A DNA stretch of 64,000 nucleotides from contig NZ_CP017080.1 of assembly GCF_001645685.2 (NCBI RefSeq), positions 2,160,001-2,224,000 on the forward strand, read 5' to 3'. Under the pieces are notes generated by a model. That model saw nothing but the letters and a program-made list of their open reading frames with translations. It was not told the DNA's origin and did not search any database. The translations under genes were made by a program, and so were the position numbers. Positions 8,636 through 16,811 of the stretch are shown in pieces (the first letter of the stretch is position 1; every line of letters begins with the position of its first letter). This DNA is from Peribacillus muralis (GTDB lineage: Bacteria; Bacillota; Bacilli; Bacillales; DSM-1321).

Positions 8636-8677
8636 AAAGACCTCTTCTTGCAGTAATGGAAGAGGTCTTTGTTTTTA
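8636..8677 (+). terminator. S-box expression-platform terminator
   Basis: Perfect 12-base arms AAAGACCTCTTC (8636-8647) and GAAGAGGTCTTT (8659-8670) followed by GTTTTT. It lies 21 bases after the riboswitch P1 and 67 bases before the transporter start. Confidence 0.95.
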
Positions 8678-8743
8678 ATTGGATTTGGATATACACGATC
8701 AAGCTGAATTACTTGGGCAAATCAATCTAAAAAGGAGTTCATC

Positions 8744-10060
8744 ATGACTGCACACAATAAAGGAAATCCGTGGGCTTTGATCCCATTTGTCGTTTTTTTG
8801 ATTTTATTTATAGGTTCAGGAATCATTACAAAAGATTTTTATTCATTTCCAGTGTTGGTGGCGATTTCCATTGCATCGGCTGTGGCATTGTCCATGAATC
8901 GTAAAGAGTCATTCGATCAAAAGGTCGAAATTTTTTGTAAAGGAGCCGGGGACTCCAATATTATGTTAATGGTTATCATTTTCCTTTTGGCCGGCGCTTT
9001 TTCAGAAGTGGCGAATGGCATGGGCGCGGTTGAATCAACGGTCAATTTTGCCTTAGCTGTCTTTCCACAAAATCTTTTGATGGTAGGGATATTCATAATT
9101 GCCTGTTTTATTTCTTTATCCATGGGAACGAGCATGGGAACGATTGTAGCTCTTGCTCCTATTGGGGTAGGGATTAGTGAGCAAACGGATATAGCACTTG
9201 CGCTTTCAATGGCTGCGGTTATCGGTGGTGCCATGTTCGGCGATAACTTATCGTTCATTTCCGATACGACGATTGCGGCAGTACGGACACAGGGAACGAA
9301 AATGAAGGACAAGTTTAAGGTTAACTTTTTCATCGTCCTGCCTGCGGCCATCATCACTTGCGGCATTCTAGGAATATTAACGATAGGTGAGCAAGCGGCC
9401 ATTACGCAACATTCCTATAATTGGTTGAAAATCCTTCCATATCTGTGTGTATTGATCACGGCATTGGCAGGTGTCAATGTCTTTGTTGTCCTTTCTGTAG
9501 GGATTGTATTTGCAGGTATCATCGGATTGGCTGATGGAAGTTATAAATTGTTGGATGTGATCCAAAAAACGGGTGATGGAATGGCTGGCATGTATGAAAT
9601 CTCTTTCCTTGCCATTTTAATTGCTGGTATGGTAGCGGTCATCCAACATAACGGAGGCATTGATTTTTTACTCCATGTCGTCACTCAAAAAAGCAAATCA
9701 AAAAAAGGTGCTGAATTCAGCATTGCCGGACTTGTTGGTTTGACAAACCTTTCTACCGCTAATAATACAATTTCGATCATCATTGCCGGCCCATTAGCGA
9801 AAAATATTGCGGAAAGGTATGGTATCGATCCTCGGAAATCAGCGAGCCTGCTAGACGTTTTTGCCTGTTGTGTCCAAGGGTTGATTCCATATGGCGCACA
9901 ACTGCTCGCTGCAGCGGGGGTGGCAAGAATTTCGCCAATAAGCATTCTTCCATATTCATATTACCCGATACTAATTGGAATTTGTGGAGTTATTGCCATC
10001 TTGATAGGGTATCCGCGATTTAAGGCAAAGGATATCGAAGTAAAAGAACGGGCATCTTGA
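8744..10060 (+). CDS. NhaC-family transporter, predicted methionine uptake
   Basis: A 438-residue polytopic membrane protein with about 11-12 hydrophobic segments and the Na+/H+ antiporter-superfamily signatures GTSMGTIVALAP, GGAMFGDNLSFISDTT and GLTNLSTANNTISII. AAAGGAG precedes the ATG. NhaC-type proteins under S-box control have been predicted from comparative genomics to import methionine (MetT). The riboswitch directly upstream supports that over sodium export. Substrate is inference from regulation; the family is seen in sequence. Confidence 0.88.
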   Translation: MTAHNKGNPWALIPFVVFLILFIGSGIITKDFYSFPVLVAISIASAVALSMNRKESFDQKVEIFCKGAGDSNIMLMVIIFLLAGAFSEVANGMGAVESTVNFALAVFPQNLLMVGIFIIACFISLSMGTSMGTIVALAPIGVGISEQTDIALALSMAAVIGGAMFGDNLSFISDTTIAAVRTQGTKMKDKFKVNFFIVLPAAIITCGILGILTIGEQAAITQHSYNWLKILPYLCVLITALAGVNVFVVLSVGIVFAGIIGLADGSYKLLDVIQKTGDGMAGMYEISFLAILIAGMVAVIQHNGGIDFLLHVVTQKSKSKKGAEFSIAGLVGLTNLSTANNTISIIIAGPLAKNIAERYGIDPRKSASLLDVFACCVQGLIPYGAQLLAAAGVARISPISILPYSYYPILIGICGVIAILIGYPRFKAKDIEVKERAS

Positions 10061-10066
10061 TCATGG

Positions 10067-10098
10067 AAACGCCCTGAATCATAAGATTCAGGGCGTTT
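10067..10098 (+). terminator. terminator of the NhaC-family gene
   Basis: Perfect 14-base arms AAACGCCCTGAATC and GATTCAGGGCGTTT around an ATAA loop, 6 bases after the stop codon. The T run is short (TTTGATT). Confidence 0.88.
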
Positions 10099-10212
10099 GA
10101 TTATATTCAGATAGTTTTGCGTTCTGAAAAAATATTTTTATTTTCTGTTTATTGAAGACGTTTTTTGGCTTTTTAATACAAATTCTTGAATGAAAAAAAT
10201 AGAATCGTAGGA

Positions 10213-10291
10213 TATAATAGATTATTGTAAGGAAATTCATGTTTGAATTTCCTTTTTGTTTGTTTATTTCCCGGAGGAAACGGGAAATAAA
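10213..10291 (+). promoter_or_regulatory. two-hairpin leader of the AGCS symporter gene
   Basis: After a TATAAT -10 (10213-10218) come two perfect stems. The first, GGAAATTCA (10231-10239) with TGAATTTCC (10244-10252) followed by TTTTT, looks like a terminator only 10-15 bases from the expected transcript start. The second, TTTATTTCCCG (10263-10273) with CGGGAAATAAA (10281-10291), shows GAGGAAA in its loop. The gene follows within 60 bases. No known riboswitch class is recognised. A regulatory role is inference. Confidence 0.55.
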
Positions 10292-10350
10292 TTAGAGTGA
10301 AATATGTTTTCATAATAATTACACGTAGATTAAAGGGGTTATTGGTTAAA

Positions 10351-11778
10351 ATGGATTTTATAGGTAATTTCATTGCGGAGACAAATAATTTATTATGGTC
10401 GTACATATTGATCATTTTACTGATTGGCATGGGCATTTATTTTTCGATTCGTACGAAGTTTGTCCAATTCAGAATGGCAAGGGAAATGTTCAGGCTTTTG
10501 GGTGAAGGTGCTACGGCGGAAAAAAAGGGTGTTACATCCTTTCAAGCTTTTTGCATCAGCACTGCTTCACGGGTAGGAACTGGAAATCTTGCAGGTGTAG
10601 CAATTGCCATTACGATGGGCGGCCCAGGGGCCGTTTTCTGGATGTGGCTAATCGCTCTGATTGGGTCTGCGTCTGCTTTCATAGAAAGTACACTTGCCCA
10701 AATCTATAAAGTCAAAGATGGGGACGCTTTCCGTGGAGGCCCTGCGTATTATATGGAAAAAGCTTTGAATGCACGTTGGATGGGCATCACATTCGCTGTA
10801 TTAATTTCGCTTACATTTGGCCTTGCTTTCAACTCGGTACAAGCCAATACGATCACAAGCGCATTCAATGAATCATTTGGCATTGAAAGGTGGGTTACTG
10901 CAGTCATTCTCGCTATCGTTACCGCTTTCATCATTTTTGGTGGCATTCAAATGATTGCAAAAGTATCTGAAGTCATTGTCCCGATCATGGCCGGAGCATA
11001 CGTAATCGTGGCATTGACAATAATCATCATGAATATATCCGAATTGCCCAGTGTTTTAGGGCTAATCTTTGAAAGTGCATTTGATGGTATAAAAGAAGTG
11101 GCTGGCGGAGCCTTGGGAGCTGCCATGATGCAGGGAATAAAGAGGGGTTTATTTTCCAATGAAGCCGGGATGGGCAGTGCACCTAATGCCGGTGCAACCG
11201 CAGATGTCAGTCATCCCGTCAAGCAAGGGTTGATTCAGTCTCTTGGCGTATTTGTAGATACGCTCGTCATTTGCAGTTCGACTGCCTTTATCATTTTGTT
11301 TTCAGGTCTCTATACCTCGAAAGAAGTGGATGGAATTGTTCTTACCCAAAATGCTCTTGGTACGGCACTGGGTTCATGGGCTGGTGTTTTCCTTGCCATC
11401 ATTGTACTGTTATTTGCTTTTAGTTCCATTGTGGGAAACTATTATTATGGAGAATCCAACATTGGATTCATCAATGAAAATAAAGTTTGGTTGAACGTTT
11501 ATCGGTTCGCAGTCGTAGCGATGGTACTATTCGGTTCTCTAGCATCACTGAAATTGGTGTGGGGTCTAGCTGACTTATTAATGGGGTTAATGGCAATTAT
11601 CAATTTAGTTGCGATAGCTTTACTTGGAAAGATTGCATTTGCGGCCTTGGCAGATTATCAAAAACAAAAGAAGAGTGGACAAAATCCTGTCTTCCATATT
11701 AATAATATTAAAGGTTTGAAGAATGTGGAATGTTGGGGAGACCCAACAGATAATATAGACGCTAATAAGGAAAACTAG
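10351..11778 (+). CDS. alanine/glycine:cation symporter (AGCS) family protein
   Basis: A 475-residue sodium- or proton-coupled amino-acid symporter of the AGCS (AlsT/DagA) family with about 10-11 membrane helices. Signatures: GTGNLAGVAIAITMGGPGAVFW, AFRGGPAYYMEK, GIKRGLFSNEAGMGSAPNA. I place the start at 10351 (ATG; MDFIGNFIAETNN, family-like N terminus, AAAGGGG 12 bases upstream). A GTG at 10297 would add 18 residues with no family match, though it lies closer to the GGAGG in the second leader hairpin. Alanine, glycine or glutamine are possible substrates. Confidence 0.92.
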   Translation: MDFIGNFIAETNNLLWSYILIILLIGMGIYFSIRTKFVQFRMAREMFRLLGEGATAEKKGVTSFQAFCISTASRVGTGNLAGVAIAITMGGPGAVFWMWLIALIGSASAFIESTLAQIYKVKDGDAFRGGPAYYMEKALNARWMGITFAVLISLTFGLAFNSVQANTITSAFNESFGIERWVTAVILAIVTAFIIFGGIQMIAKVSEVIVPIMAGAYVIVALTIIIMNISELPSVLGLIFESAFDGIKEVAGGALGAAMMQGIKRGLFSNEAGMGSAPNAGATADVSHPVKQGLIQSLGVFVDTLVICSSTAFIILFSGLYTSKEVDGIVLTQNALGTALGSWAGVFLAIIVLLFAFSSIVGNYYYGESNIGFINENKVWLNVYRFAVVAMVLFGSLASLKLVWGLADLLMGLMAIINLVAIALLGKIAFAALADYQKQKKSGQNPVFHINNIKGLKNVECWGDPTDNIDANKEN

Positions 11779-11789
11779 GCTTTTATTCA

Positions 11790-11837
11790 GCTTACAAGCA
11801 TCGGTCCTGAAATGGATTTTGCTTGTAAGCCTTTTTC
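11790..11837 (+). terminator. terminator of the AGCS gene
   Basis: Eleven-base arms GCTTACAAGCA and TGCTTGTAAGC with a 19-base loop, followed by CTTTTT, 11 bases after the stop codon. Confidence 0.85.
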
Positions 11838-11988
11838 CATTTTCCCATTGAAGAGCATATAAAAAGTCAGGCTTTGATATATTTCCCTCATGCCTGTATA
11901 ATGCTTTTTTTTTTGCATAAAATACCTTTGTCTTTATGTAAGACCGTCAAGCAATGATGGGACAAGTTGAATAATGGGAGTGAAAATA

Positions 11989-12192
11989 ATGAATAACAAA
12001 AAATCAAATGAAAAATCTTCAAATATTGCCGGAAGAGTATATGATGTAAGTGATTACAAACGGGATGACACGTTATCATCCGGTCTTGCCACCACCCACG
12101 AACAAGTTTCGGACGCGTATAACGCCGGCGGGATGACATCTGCAGATCAAAATGAACATGACAGTGAGAAGGAGAAAGAAGGAACTGAGTAA
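11989..12192 (+). CDS. YozQ-like (DUF4025) small protein
   Basis: A 67-residue hydrophilic protein. The central block NIAGRVYDVSDYKRDDTLSSG followed by LATTHEQVSDAYNAGG matches the YozQ/DUF4025 family of Bacillus; the tail is acidic. Start is placed at 11989 because GGGAG lies 8 bases upstream; an in-frame ATG at 11974 would put that ribosome site inside the gene. No membrane segment. Monocistronic, with its own terminator. Function unknown. Confidence 0.82.
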   Translation: MNNKKSNEKSSNIAGRVYDVSDYKRDDTLSSGLATTHEQVSDAYNAGGMTSADQNEHDSEKEKEGTE

Positions 12193-12210
12193 AAGAACGG
12201 AAAATCGATC

Positions 12211-12247
12211 CCCTGCTTGTTGAAATTTCCCAACAAGCAGGGTTTTT
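12211..12247 (+). terminator. terminator of the YozQ-like gene
   Basis: Twelve-base arms CCCTGCTTGTTG and CAACAAGCAGGG with an 8-base loop, then TTTTT. Confidence 0.92.
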
Positions 12248-12759
12248 GTTTTAATTTTAATCCCTTCATCATGGCGGCCGGTTCATTAGAGGCATGGACC
12301 GTCTTCAGCGAAGTGTGAGTCTTCGGATTCTGCCATTTTCCGACTCTTAATAAAAATGAAGCTATCCGGTTAGCCAGACTGCCAGATACGGAATCGTATA
12401 ATGATGTGCCTAATGATTCCGATTTGCCGGACGTCCTTCATCATCGTCGAGCCGCTAATATCCCCACGCTTCGTTATGTTGGCAGGTGAATGAGTGATGC
12501 GTAACGAATTATGATATATACTGGAAATGGAATGGCTCCCCATATCATTTTTATGGAATAAAGCGCAACAGGCATTTATTGTTCATGCTTTGGAAAAGCC
12601 CATCCGCAAGTCCCGACTGAAGATGACTTGACATTAGCCAGAACATTCATGTGTTCATGACAGGTAAGAATGCAAAAACGAGCTTATGGATATGGTGAAT
12701 TGGTATTATACAAACATTCGTCTGGGCAGTCACGTATTTTGGGGTAAAGGGGGATCGAA
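12248..12759. other. intergenic region upstream of cobQ, nothing assigned
   Basis: About 510 bases. One forward frame (12271-12660) is interrupted by four stops and has protein-like stretches, but that is not more than chance allows. No cobalamin riboswitch (B12 box) is recognised. GGGG-TAAAGGGGGA near 12740-12752 is the cobQ ribosome site. Confidence 0.4.
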
Positions 12760-14277
12760 ATGAAGGCACGATCGATCATGATACAGGGAACCGCATCTGA
12801 TGTAGGGAAAAGCTTGATTTGTACGGCACTTTGCCGTATTTTTGCGAATAAAGGGTACCGTGTCGTTCCGTTCAAATCGCAAAACATGGCTTTGAATTCT
12901 TATGTAACCGTGGAAGGCGGTGAAATAGGACGGTCCCAAGGAGTGCAAGCCGAAGCGGCAAGGATCGTGGCAACCTCCGATATGAATCCCATTTTGCTGA
13001 AACCAAAGCAGGATATGGTTTCGGAGGTCATCGTCCACGGAAAACATTTTCTTGATATGAATGCCATGGACTATCGAAATCAGTTTGTTCAAGAGGCGAT
13101 GCCGATCATTCGAAAGTCAGTCGAAAAACTGCAGCAGGAATACGACATCATCGTTCTTGAAGGAGCAGGAAGCCCTGCGGAAATTAACCTTAAAGACCGG
13201 GATATTGCCAATATGCGGATGGCTCAACTTGCGGATGCCGCCGTCATTTTAGTGGCTGATATCGATCGTGGCGGGGTATTTGCGTCCATCATCGGGACAC
13301 TCGCCTTATTGGAAGATGATGAACGTAATCGTGTAAAAGGGATCATCATCAATAAATTTCGGGGCATTCGTGAATTATTGGACGACGGTATCGAATGGCT
13401 GCAACAGGAAACTGGAATTCCCGTACTCGGGGTGCTTCCGTATTTAGACGTGAGCATTGAAGCGGAGGATTCGCTGGCACTATCCTCCTTGCGTTTCAAA
13501 AAAACTGAAAAGGACGAATTCCCCATTGATGTAGCGTTCTTAAGATTCCCGCACATCTCAAATTTTACCGATGTGGATCCTTTTTTCGATGAACCGGGAG
13601 TGGGCGTCAGGCTTGTGGGGAATATCCATGAATTAGGAAGGCCCGACCTTCTTATTTTGCCGGGCACAAAAAATACGATCGAAGATTTAAAATGGATGAG
13701 AGATGCAGGATTCGATATGGCGATAAAAGAACTTCGAAAACATGGAACGATCATTGCCGGGATATGCGGCGGATTTCAAATGCTCGGTACAAATCTTTTC
13801 GATCCTGATGCTGTTGAAGGTTGCGGTGAAGACGCAGAAGGTCTTTCACTTCTGTCATTGGAAACCATTTTCCAAGCGGAAAAGAAAACGGTGCAAATGG
13901 AAGGTGTACTTGCTCCGGGGTTCTTAAAAGGGGAAATGAAGTTAAGCGGCTACGAGATTCATTTAGGCCAAACAGCTTTGGATTCACAAGAACAGTCCTT
14001 TCTTTTATTGAAGGATGGGAGAATGGACGGGGCCGTATCGGCGGACAATAAGGTTTTCGGCACATATCTTCATGGAATATTCCATAATCGCCATTTTACT
14101 AGAGAACTGGTTAACCAAATACGACGGAACAAGGGGTTGGATGAAGTGATGGAAAACATTCAAAGTGACTCGGAGCGTCGGGAGGAGGCTTATAATCTCT
14201 TGGCCTCCCACATGGAAGAAAACATAGATATGGATACCATCTTTCAATGGCTGGAACTTGAAGTTACGGATGTGTGA
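12760..14277 (+). CDS. cobQ: cobyric acid synthase CobQ/CbiP
   Basis: A 505-residue glutamine-dependent amidotransferase of cobalamin synthesis that amidates four carboxylates of adenosylcobyrinic acid diamide. The N-terminal dethiobiotin-synthetase-like ATPase has IQGTASDVGKS and the VLEGAGSPAEINL and VADIDRGGVFAS motifs. The C-terminal triad-type amidotransferase has the nucleophile Cys in IIAGICGGFQMLG and the His in GTYLHGIFHN. GGGGGA precedes the ATG. Length is normal. No other cob/cbi gene is adjacent, so it may serve corrinoid salvage or complete a pathway located elsewhere. Confidence 0.95.
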   Translation: MKARSIMIQGTASDVGKSLICTALCRIFANKGYRVVPFKSQNMALNSYVTVEGGEIGRSQGVQAEAARIVATSDMNPILLKPKQDMVSEVIVHGKHFLDMNAMDYRNQFVQEAMPIIRKSVEKLQQEYDIIVLEGAGSPAEINLKDRDIANMRMAQLADAAVILVADIDRGGVFASIIGTLALLEDDERNRVKGIIINKFRGIRELLDDGIEWLQQETGIPVLGVLPYLDVSIEAEDSLALSSLRFKKTEKDEFPIDVAFLRFPHISNFTDVDPFFDEPGVGVRLVGNIHELGRPDLLILPGTKNTIEDLKWMRDAGFDMAIKELRKHGTIIAGICGGFQMLGTNLFDPDAVEGCGEDAEGLSLLSLETIFQAEKKTVQMEGVLAPGFLKGEMKLSGYEIHLGQTALDSQEQSFLLLKDGRMDGAVSADNKVFGTYLHGIFHNRHFTRELVNQIRRNKGLDEVMENIQSDSERREEAYNLLASHMEENIDMDTIFQWLELEVTDV

Positions 14278-14374
14278 GACTTTTAATTAGCCTTTATAAG
14301 TGACAGAGGCATATAAGATATGTTATGTTGTCTTCTCTACATATTTTTTAAGAAAAAAAGGATGAGGTGTTCAT

Positions 14375-14647
14375 ATGAATAAAACAGAATTAGTAAGCAG
14401 TGTGGCAGCACAAGCTGAATTGACAAAAGACGATGCAAAAAAAGTGGTGGATGCATTATTTGAAACAATCACGTCTACACTTGCAAAAGAAGAAAAAATC
14501 CAATTAGTCGGTTTCGGTACTTTCGAAGTACGTGATCGTGCAGCCCGTACAGGAAGAAACCCGCAAACAGGTGAAGAAATCCAAATTGCAGCAAGCAAAG
14601 TACCCGCTTTTAAAGCAGGTAAAGAATTAAAAGAAGCTGTAAAATAA
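14375..14647 (+). CDS. hup: DNA-binding protein HU
   Basis: A 90-residue histone-like HU protein that bends and compacts DNA. It has the standard N-terminal helices ([20 protein letters not shown]), the [22 protein letters not shown] arm and the [13 protein letters not shown] end, close to B. subtilis HBsu (92 aa). AAGGATGAGG precedes the ATG and a terminator follows. The neighbourhood (cobQ upstream) differs from B. subtilis, where hbs follows spoIVA, so this may be a second HU copy. Confidence 0.97.
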   Translation: MNKTELVSSVAAQAELTKDDAKKVVDALFETITSTLAKEEKIQLVGFGTFEVRDRAARTGRNPQTGEEIQIAASKVPAFKAGKELKEAVK

Positions 14648-14667
14648 TAGATGAACGCAGAAAAAAC

Positions 14668-14697
14668 CTGGCGCCGTAAAGGCGTCAGTTTTTTTTT
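14668..14697 (+). terminator. HU gene terminator
   Basis: Arms CTGGCGCC and GGCGTCAG (one G-T pair), loop GTAAA, followed by nine T residues. Confidence 0.95.
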
Positions 14698-14811
14698 GAA
14701 GTGCTTCAATGAATGAATAAAACTTATAGTACATATTAATGAGGTTTATACTGTGACTATGTTAGGCTAATGTATAACAGGCTTTAAATCCATAAAAAAG
14801 AGGTGATAGAT

Positions 14812-14976
14812 ATGTTGAAGAAAATAATGAAAAAAATCAAACAATTATCCCAAGGAAGCAGTGAACGTAGACATGGCCAATACCGCAGGGGCAGCAGCAG
14901 CAGCCGGGGGTATAAGCGATCTCCCTTGAGCGGCAGTGACCGCTACAAGAGAAGAGGACGCGGCAGCAGCAGCTAA
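14812..14976 (+). CDS. small basic Ser/Arg-rich protein, 54 aa
   Basis: A 54-codon gene: MLKKIMKKIKQL, then a low-complexity region rich in Arg, Ser and Gly (RRGSSSSRG, GSDRYKRRGRGSSS). AGAGGTGATA with ideal spacing before ATG is a strong ribosome site, and TATACT (14747-14752) is a possible -10. Its stop overlaps the stop of the convergent Ser/Thr kinase gene by two bases. Such Ser/Arg- or Ser/Lys-rich peptides occur among spore coat proteins (compare CotG, phosphorylated by the CotH kinase), so a kinase-substrate link is an attractive inference, not shown. Confidence 0.68.
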   Translation: MLKKIMKKIKQLSQGSSERRHGQYRRGSSSSRGYKRSPLSGSDRYKRRGRGSSS

Positions 14977-15758
14977 TTCAATGCCTTGGAATCCAATGCA
15001 GCCTTCAGGTCAATGGAAATTTCTTCGATATCCGAATAAGGCTCTTGGATGCTTAATAGCCTTTTCAGGATATGCACCGTTTCTTTTTCTAACGAAAGCT
15101 CTTCTGTCCAAGGAAGAGCCTTTTTATTATTGGCTGAATACGTCGTATAAAGGACATATAAGAGTATTTCCCCCAAGTCATAAAAATCCTGTTGTTTCAA
15201 ATCCAAAACAGGTTCATCCGTGATAGGTGCCGAAACGACCCATTTAGACAAACCAAAGTCTATCAAAATGGGATGATGGTTCTGAATCAATATATTTGGT
15301 ATCCGTAAATCTTGATGGGAAATCCCATTGTCATGCAAATAAGCTACTAATCCCGCCAGCTCAGCAAGGAAATGCAGGGATTCCTTCTCAGTGAAGGTTA
15401 CATGATTGTAGAAAATATGGTCTTCCAAATTATCTCCTTCAATGAAATCCATCACAAAATAAACGTTCCCGTCATCCGTAAATTTCTCGTGAAATTTTGG
15501 GATGCTTTTATGGTTCAATGCATGTAATATGTCGATTTCATGTTCGAACCGTTCAAGCTCTTTTTTGCTTCGCCGTTTACTTTTCCGCAGTTGTTTGATC
15601 ACGATATTTTTATTCGCTTGCCAATCCTTGCAAAGATAAACAATACCGTAGCTTCCTTTTCCGATTACAGTAGTGATTTCGTAGCGGTTATGTAAAACGA
15701 CTCCTTTTTTTAAGGGCTTATCCACAAAAAATTGATAGATTTTTCTAATGGTACGCAA
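14973..15758 (-). CDS. Ser/Thr protein kinase, single soluble domain
   Basis: A Hanks-type kinase of about 261 residues without membrane or PASTA domains. Motifs: glycine loop GKGSYGIV, catalytic Lys in IVIKQL, HQDLRIPNIL (the HRD arginine is Gln, so regulation by activation-loop phosphorylation may differ) and IDFGLSK. Similar to the small YrzF/YabT group. The frame is open to an ATG at 15827, but that start has no ribosome site; TTG at 15758 is preceded by GGTGAGGG (12 bases away) and a TTGTGT/TATACG promoter lies inside the extra segment. The start remains uncertain. Target could be the convergent Ser/Arg-rich peptide. Confidence 0.85.
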   Translation of the reverse strand: MRTIRKIYQFFVDKPLKKGVVLHNRYEITTVIGKGSYGIVYLCKDWQANKNIVIKQLRKSKRRSKKELERFEHEIDILHALNHKSIPKFHEKFTDDGNVYFVMDFIEGDNLEDHIFYNHVTFTEKESLHFLAELAGLVAYLHDNGISHQDLRIPNILIQNHHPILIDFGLSKWVVSAPITDEPVLDLKQQDFYDLGEILLYVLYTTYSANNKKALPWTEELSLEKETVHILKRLLSIQEPYSDIEEISIDLKAALDSKALN

Positions 15759-15861
15759 AATTGAAACTTCCCTCACCGCTTTCGTATAATCTAAAATCTG
15801 AAAATACACAATTTCAAAATGAATCATCGCTAGTTTATCACTGATTTAAGAAAAACAGGTA

Positions 15862-15972
15862 ATGAAAGAAATGATTGTTCCGAATTCACCTATAAAAGAC
15901 CCGAAATTACGAGTCACCCAGAAACTCGCGGCTAAATTGGAGAGTAAACTTGGGAATTGCATGAAAAAATAA
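15862..15972 (+). CDS. possible small ORF, 36 aa
   Basis: A 36-codon frame starting MKEMIVPNSP and rich in Lys and Leu (RVTQKLAAKLESKLGN), with stops immediately upstream. The ribosome site (AGGT two bases before ATG) is poor. It lies in the decayed region between the kinase and the LPMO gene. It may be a fragment or chance; no family recognised. Confidence 0.2.
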   Translation: MKEMIVPNSPIKDPKLRVTQKLAAKLESKLGNCMKK

Positions 15973-16074
15973 AGTAGAAACGCCAATTCATGAAAAAACC
16001 GTCCGAATTTTGTAATCATATGAAATTATTATACGATCGCTCCCAATTTAAAATAATCATTAATGTTTTTTTTG

Positions 16075-16097
16075 AAAATTTCATATTATGAAATTTT
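16075..16097. promoter_or_regulatory. 23-bp perfect palindrome, operator-like
   Basis: Arms AAAATTTCATA (16075-16085) and TATGAAATTTT (16087-16097) flank one central base. A TATAGT -10-like hexamer (16124-16129) and an AGGAGGTGATAA ribosome site (16150-16161) follow. This fits an operator of a repressor for the now broken downstream genes. Confidence 0.5.
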
Positions 16098-16165
16098 TGG
16101 ATTTTTATGATTTTTAATTTTACTATAGTGAATTCATAATAATAGTCTAGGAGGTGATAAGATGG

Positions 16166-16315
16166 ATGGGCACGAGACGAGAAATTGCACTTTTACCTTG
16201 TTTCGCTTCCTGGATGGAATGCAAATCAAAAAATGAGTATGATGCAGGTGACCATGAATTGTTAATTGGTAAGGCTAAGGGATTATATTCCCATTATATG
16301 AAAGTTTACTTTTAA
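16166..16315 (+). pseudogene. flavin reductase (HpaC-like) fragment
   Basis: A 49-codon frame with the flavin-reductase-like sequence PCFASWMECK then EYDAGDHELLIG; family members have a similar WxECK ... GDHTIFIG core in a protein of 150-200 residues. Both ends of the domain are missing. A very good ribosome site (AGGAGGTGATAA) stands just before the ATG at 16162/16166, so a deletion seems to have joined an upstream start region to an internal piece. Probably a relic of the reductase partner of the HpaB-like relic that follows. Confidence 0.55.
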
Positions 16316-16358
16316 TTGAGGGAAGATGGGATCTGCTAAAAAAATGAGGGGGGGTCTT

Positions 16359-16433
16359 ATGGGCATCAAAACTGGCGAAGAATATATTACCAGAATAAAA
16401 TCCAGAAAGCCCGAAGCAACATCTCATGTCTAA
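16359..16433 (+). pseudogene. HpaB-like 4-hydroxyphenylacetate 3-monooxygenase, N-terminal relic
   Basis: MGIKTGEEYITRIKSRKPE is the typical start of the FADH2-dependent HpaB/PvcC oxygenase (about 480 residues). After these residues the frame reads ATSHV and stops; VTSHP occurs about 15 residues later in the family, so an internal deletion is likely. GAGGGGGGG precedes the ATG. Together with the flavin-reductase fragment it marks a lost two-component aromatic hydroxylase operon. Confidence 0.6.
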
Positions 16434-16450
16434 CATTTTTTTCTTTAATA

Positions 16451-16510
16451 GATGGCCTGTATGCAAGTGGACAGTCGCAACCGTATCTTGACATTTAGGC
16501 CATCTTTTTT
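16451..16510 (+). terminator. terminator-like hairpin after the hpa relics
   Basis: Arms GATGGCCT (16451-16458) and AGGCCATC (16497-16504) with a long loop, followed by TTTTTT. The loop may contain its own pairing. It could be the original operon terminator. Confidence 0.5.
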
Positions 16511-16811
16511 AGAATAACCGGATTCACGATGATGCGTTTCAACTCGCTTGGCAGCACTTAAATCACTGATTGGTACAGAACAGGTTTTAGACCAACACGT
16601 CTGGTGACAAAGAAAACTTTTTCACTGTCCTTGGCACTGCACAATTAAAAACTCTCTCGTTCGAAAACTAAAAGACGAACGAAGTAAATACAAGAAATTA
16701 TTGGGATAATTATGAATTATCGCATAGAATTATTTTTCAGGCGTGTTTAACTTATACTCTTATAATCCTTTTATATGACAACGTTTAGAGAACCTTCATA
16801 ATCCACTTATC

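Noticed and set aside
10067..10257. The two hairpins between the NhaC and AGCS genes as a small RNA gene
   Set aside because: The only promoter lies between them and gives a transcript too short (about 30 bases) before the second hairpin.
12271..12660. Forward frame with protein-like stretches upstream of cobQ, suspected pseudogene
   Set aside because: It has four internal stops in 130 codons, about what chance gives, and no family was recognised.
12248..12759. Cobalamin riboswitch before cobQ
   Set aside because: No B12-box core or its usual flanking helices could be recognised.
14936..15223. 95-codon plus-strand frame
   Set aside because: Antisense to the kinase gene, no ribosome site.
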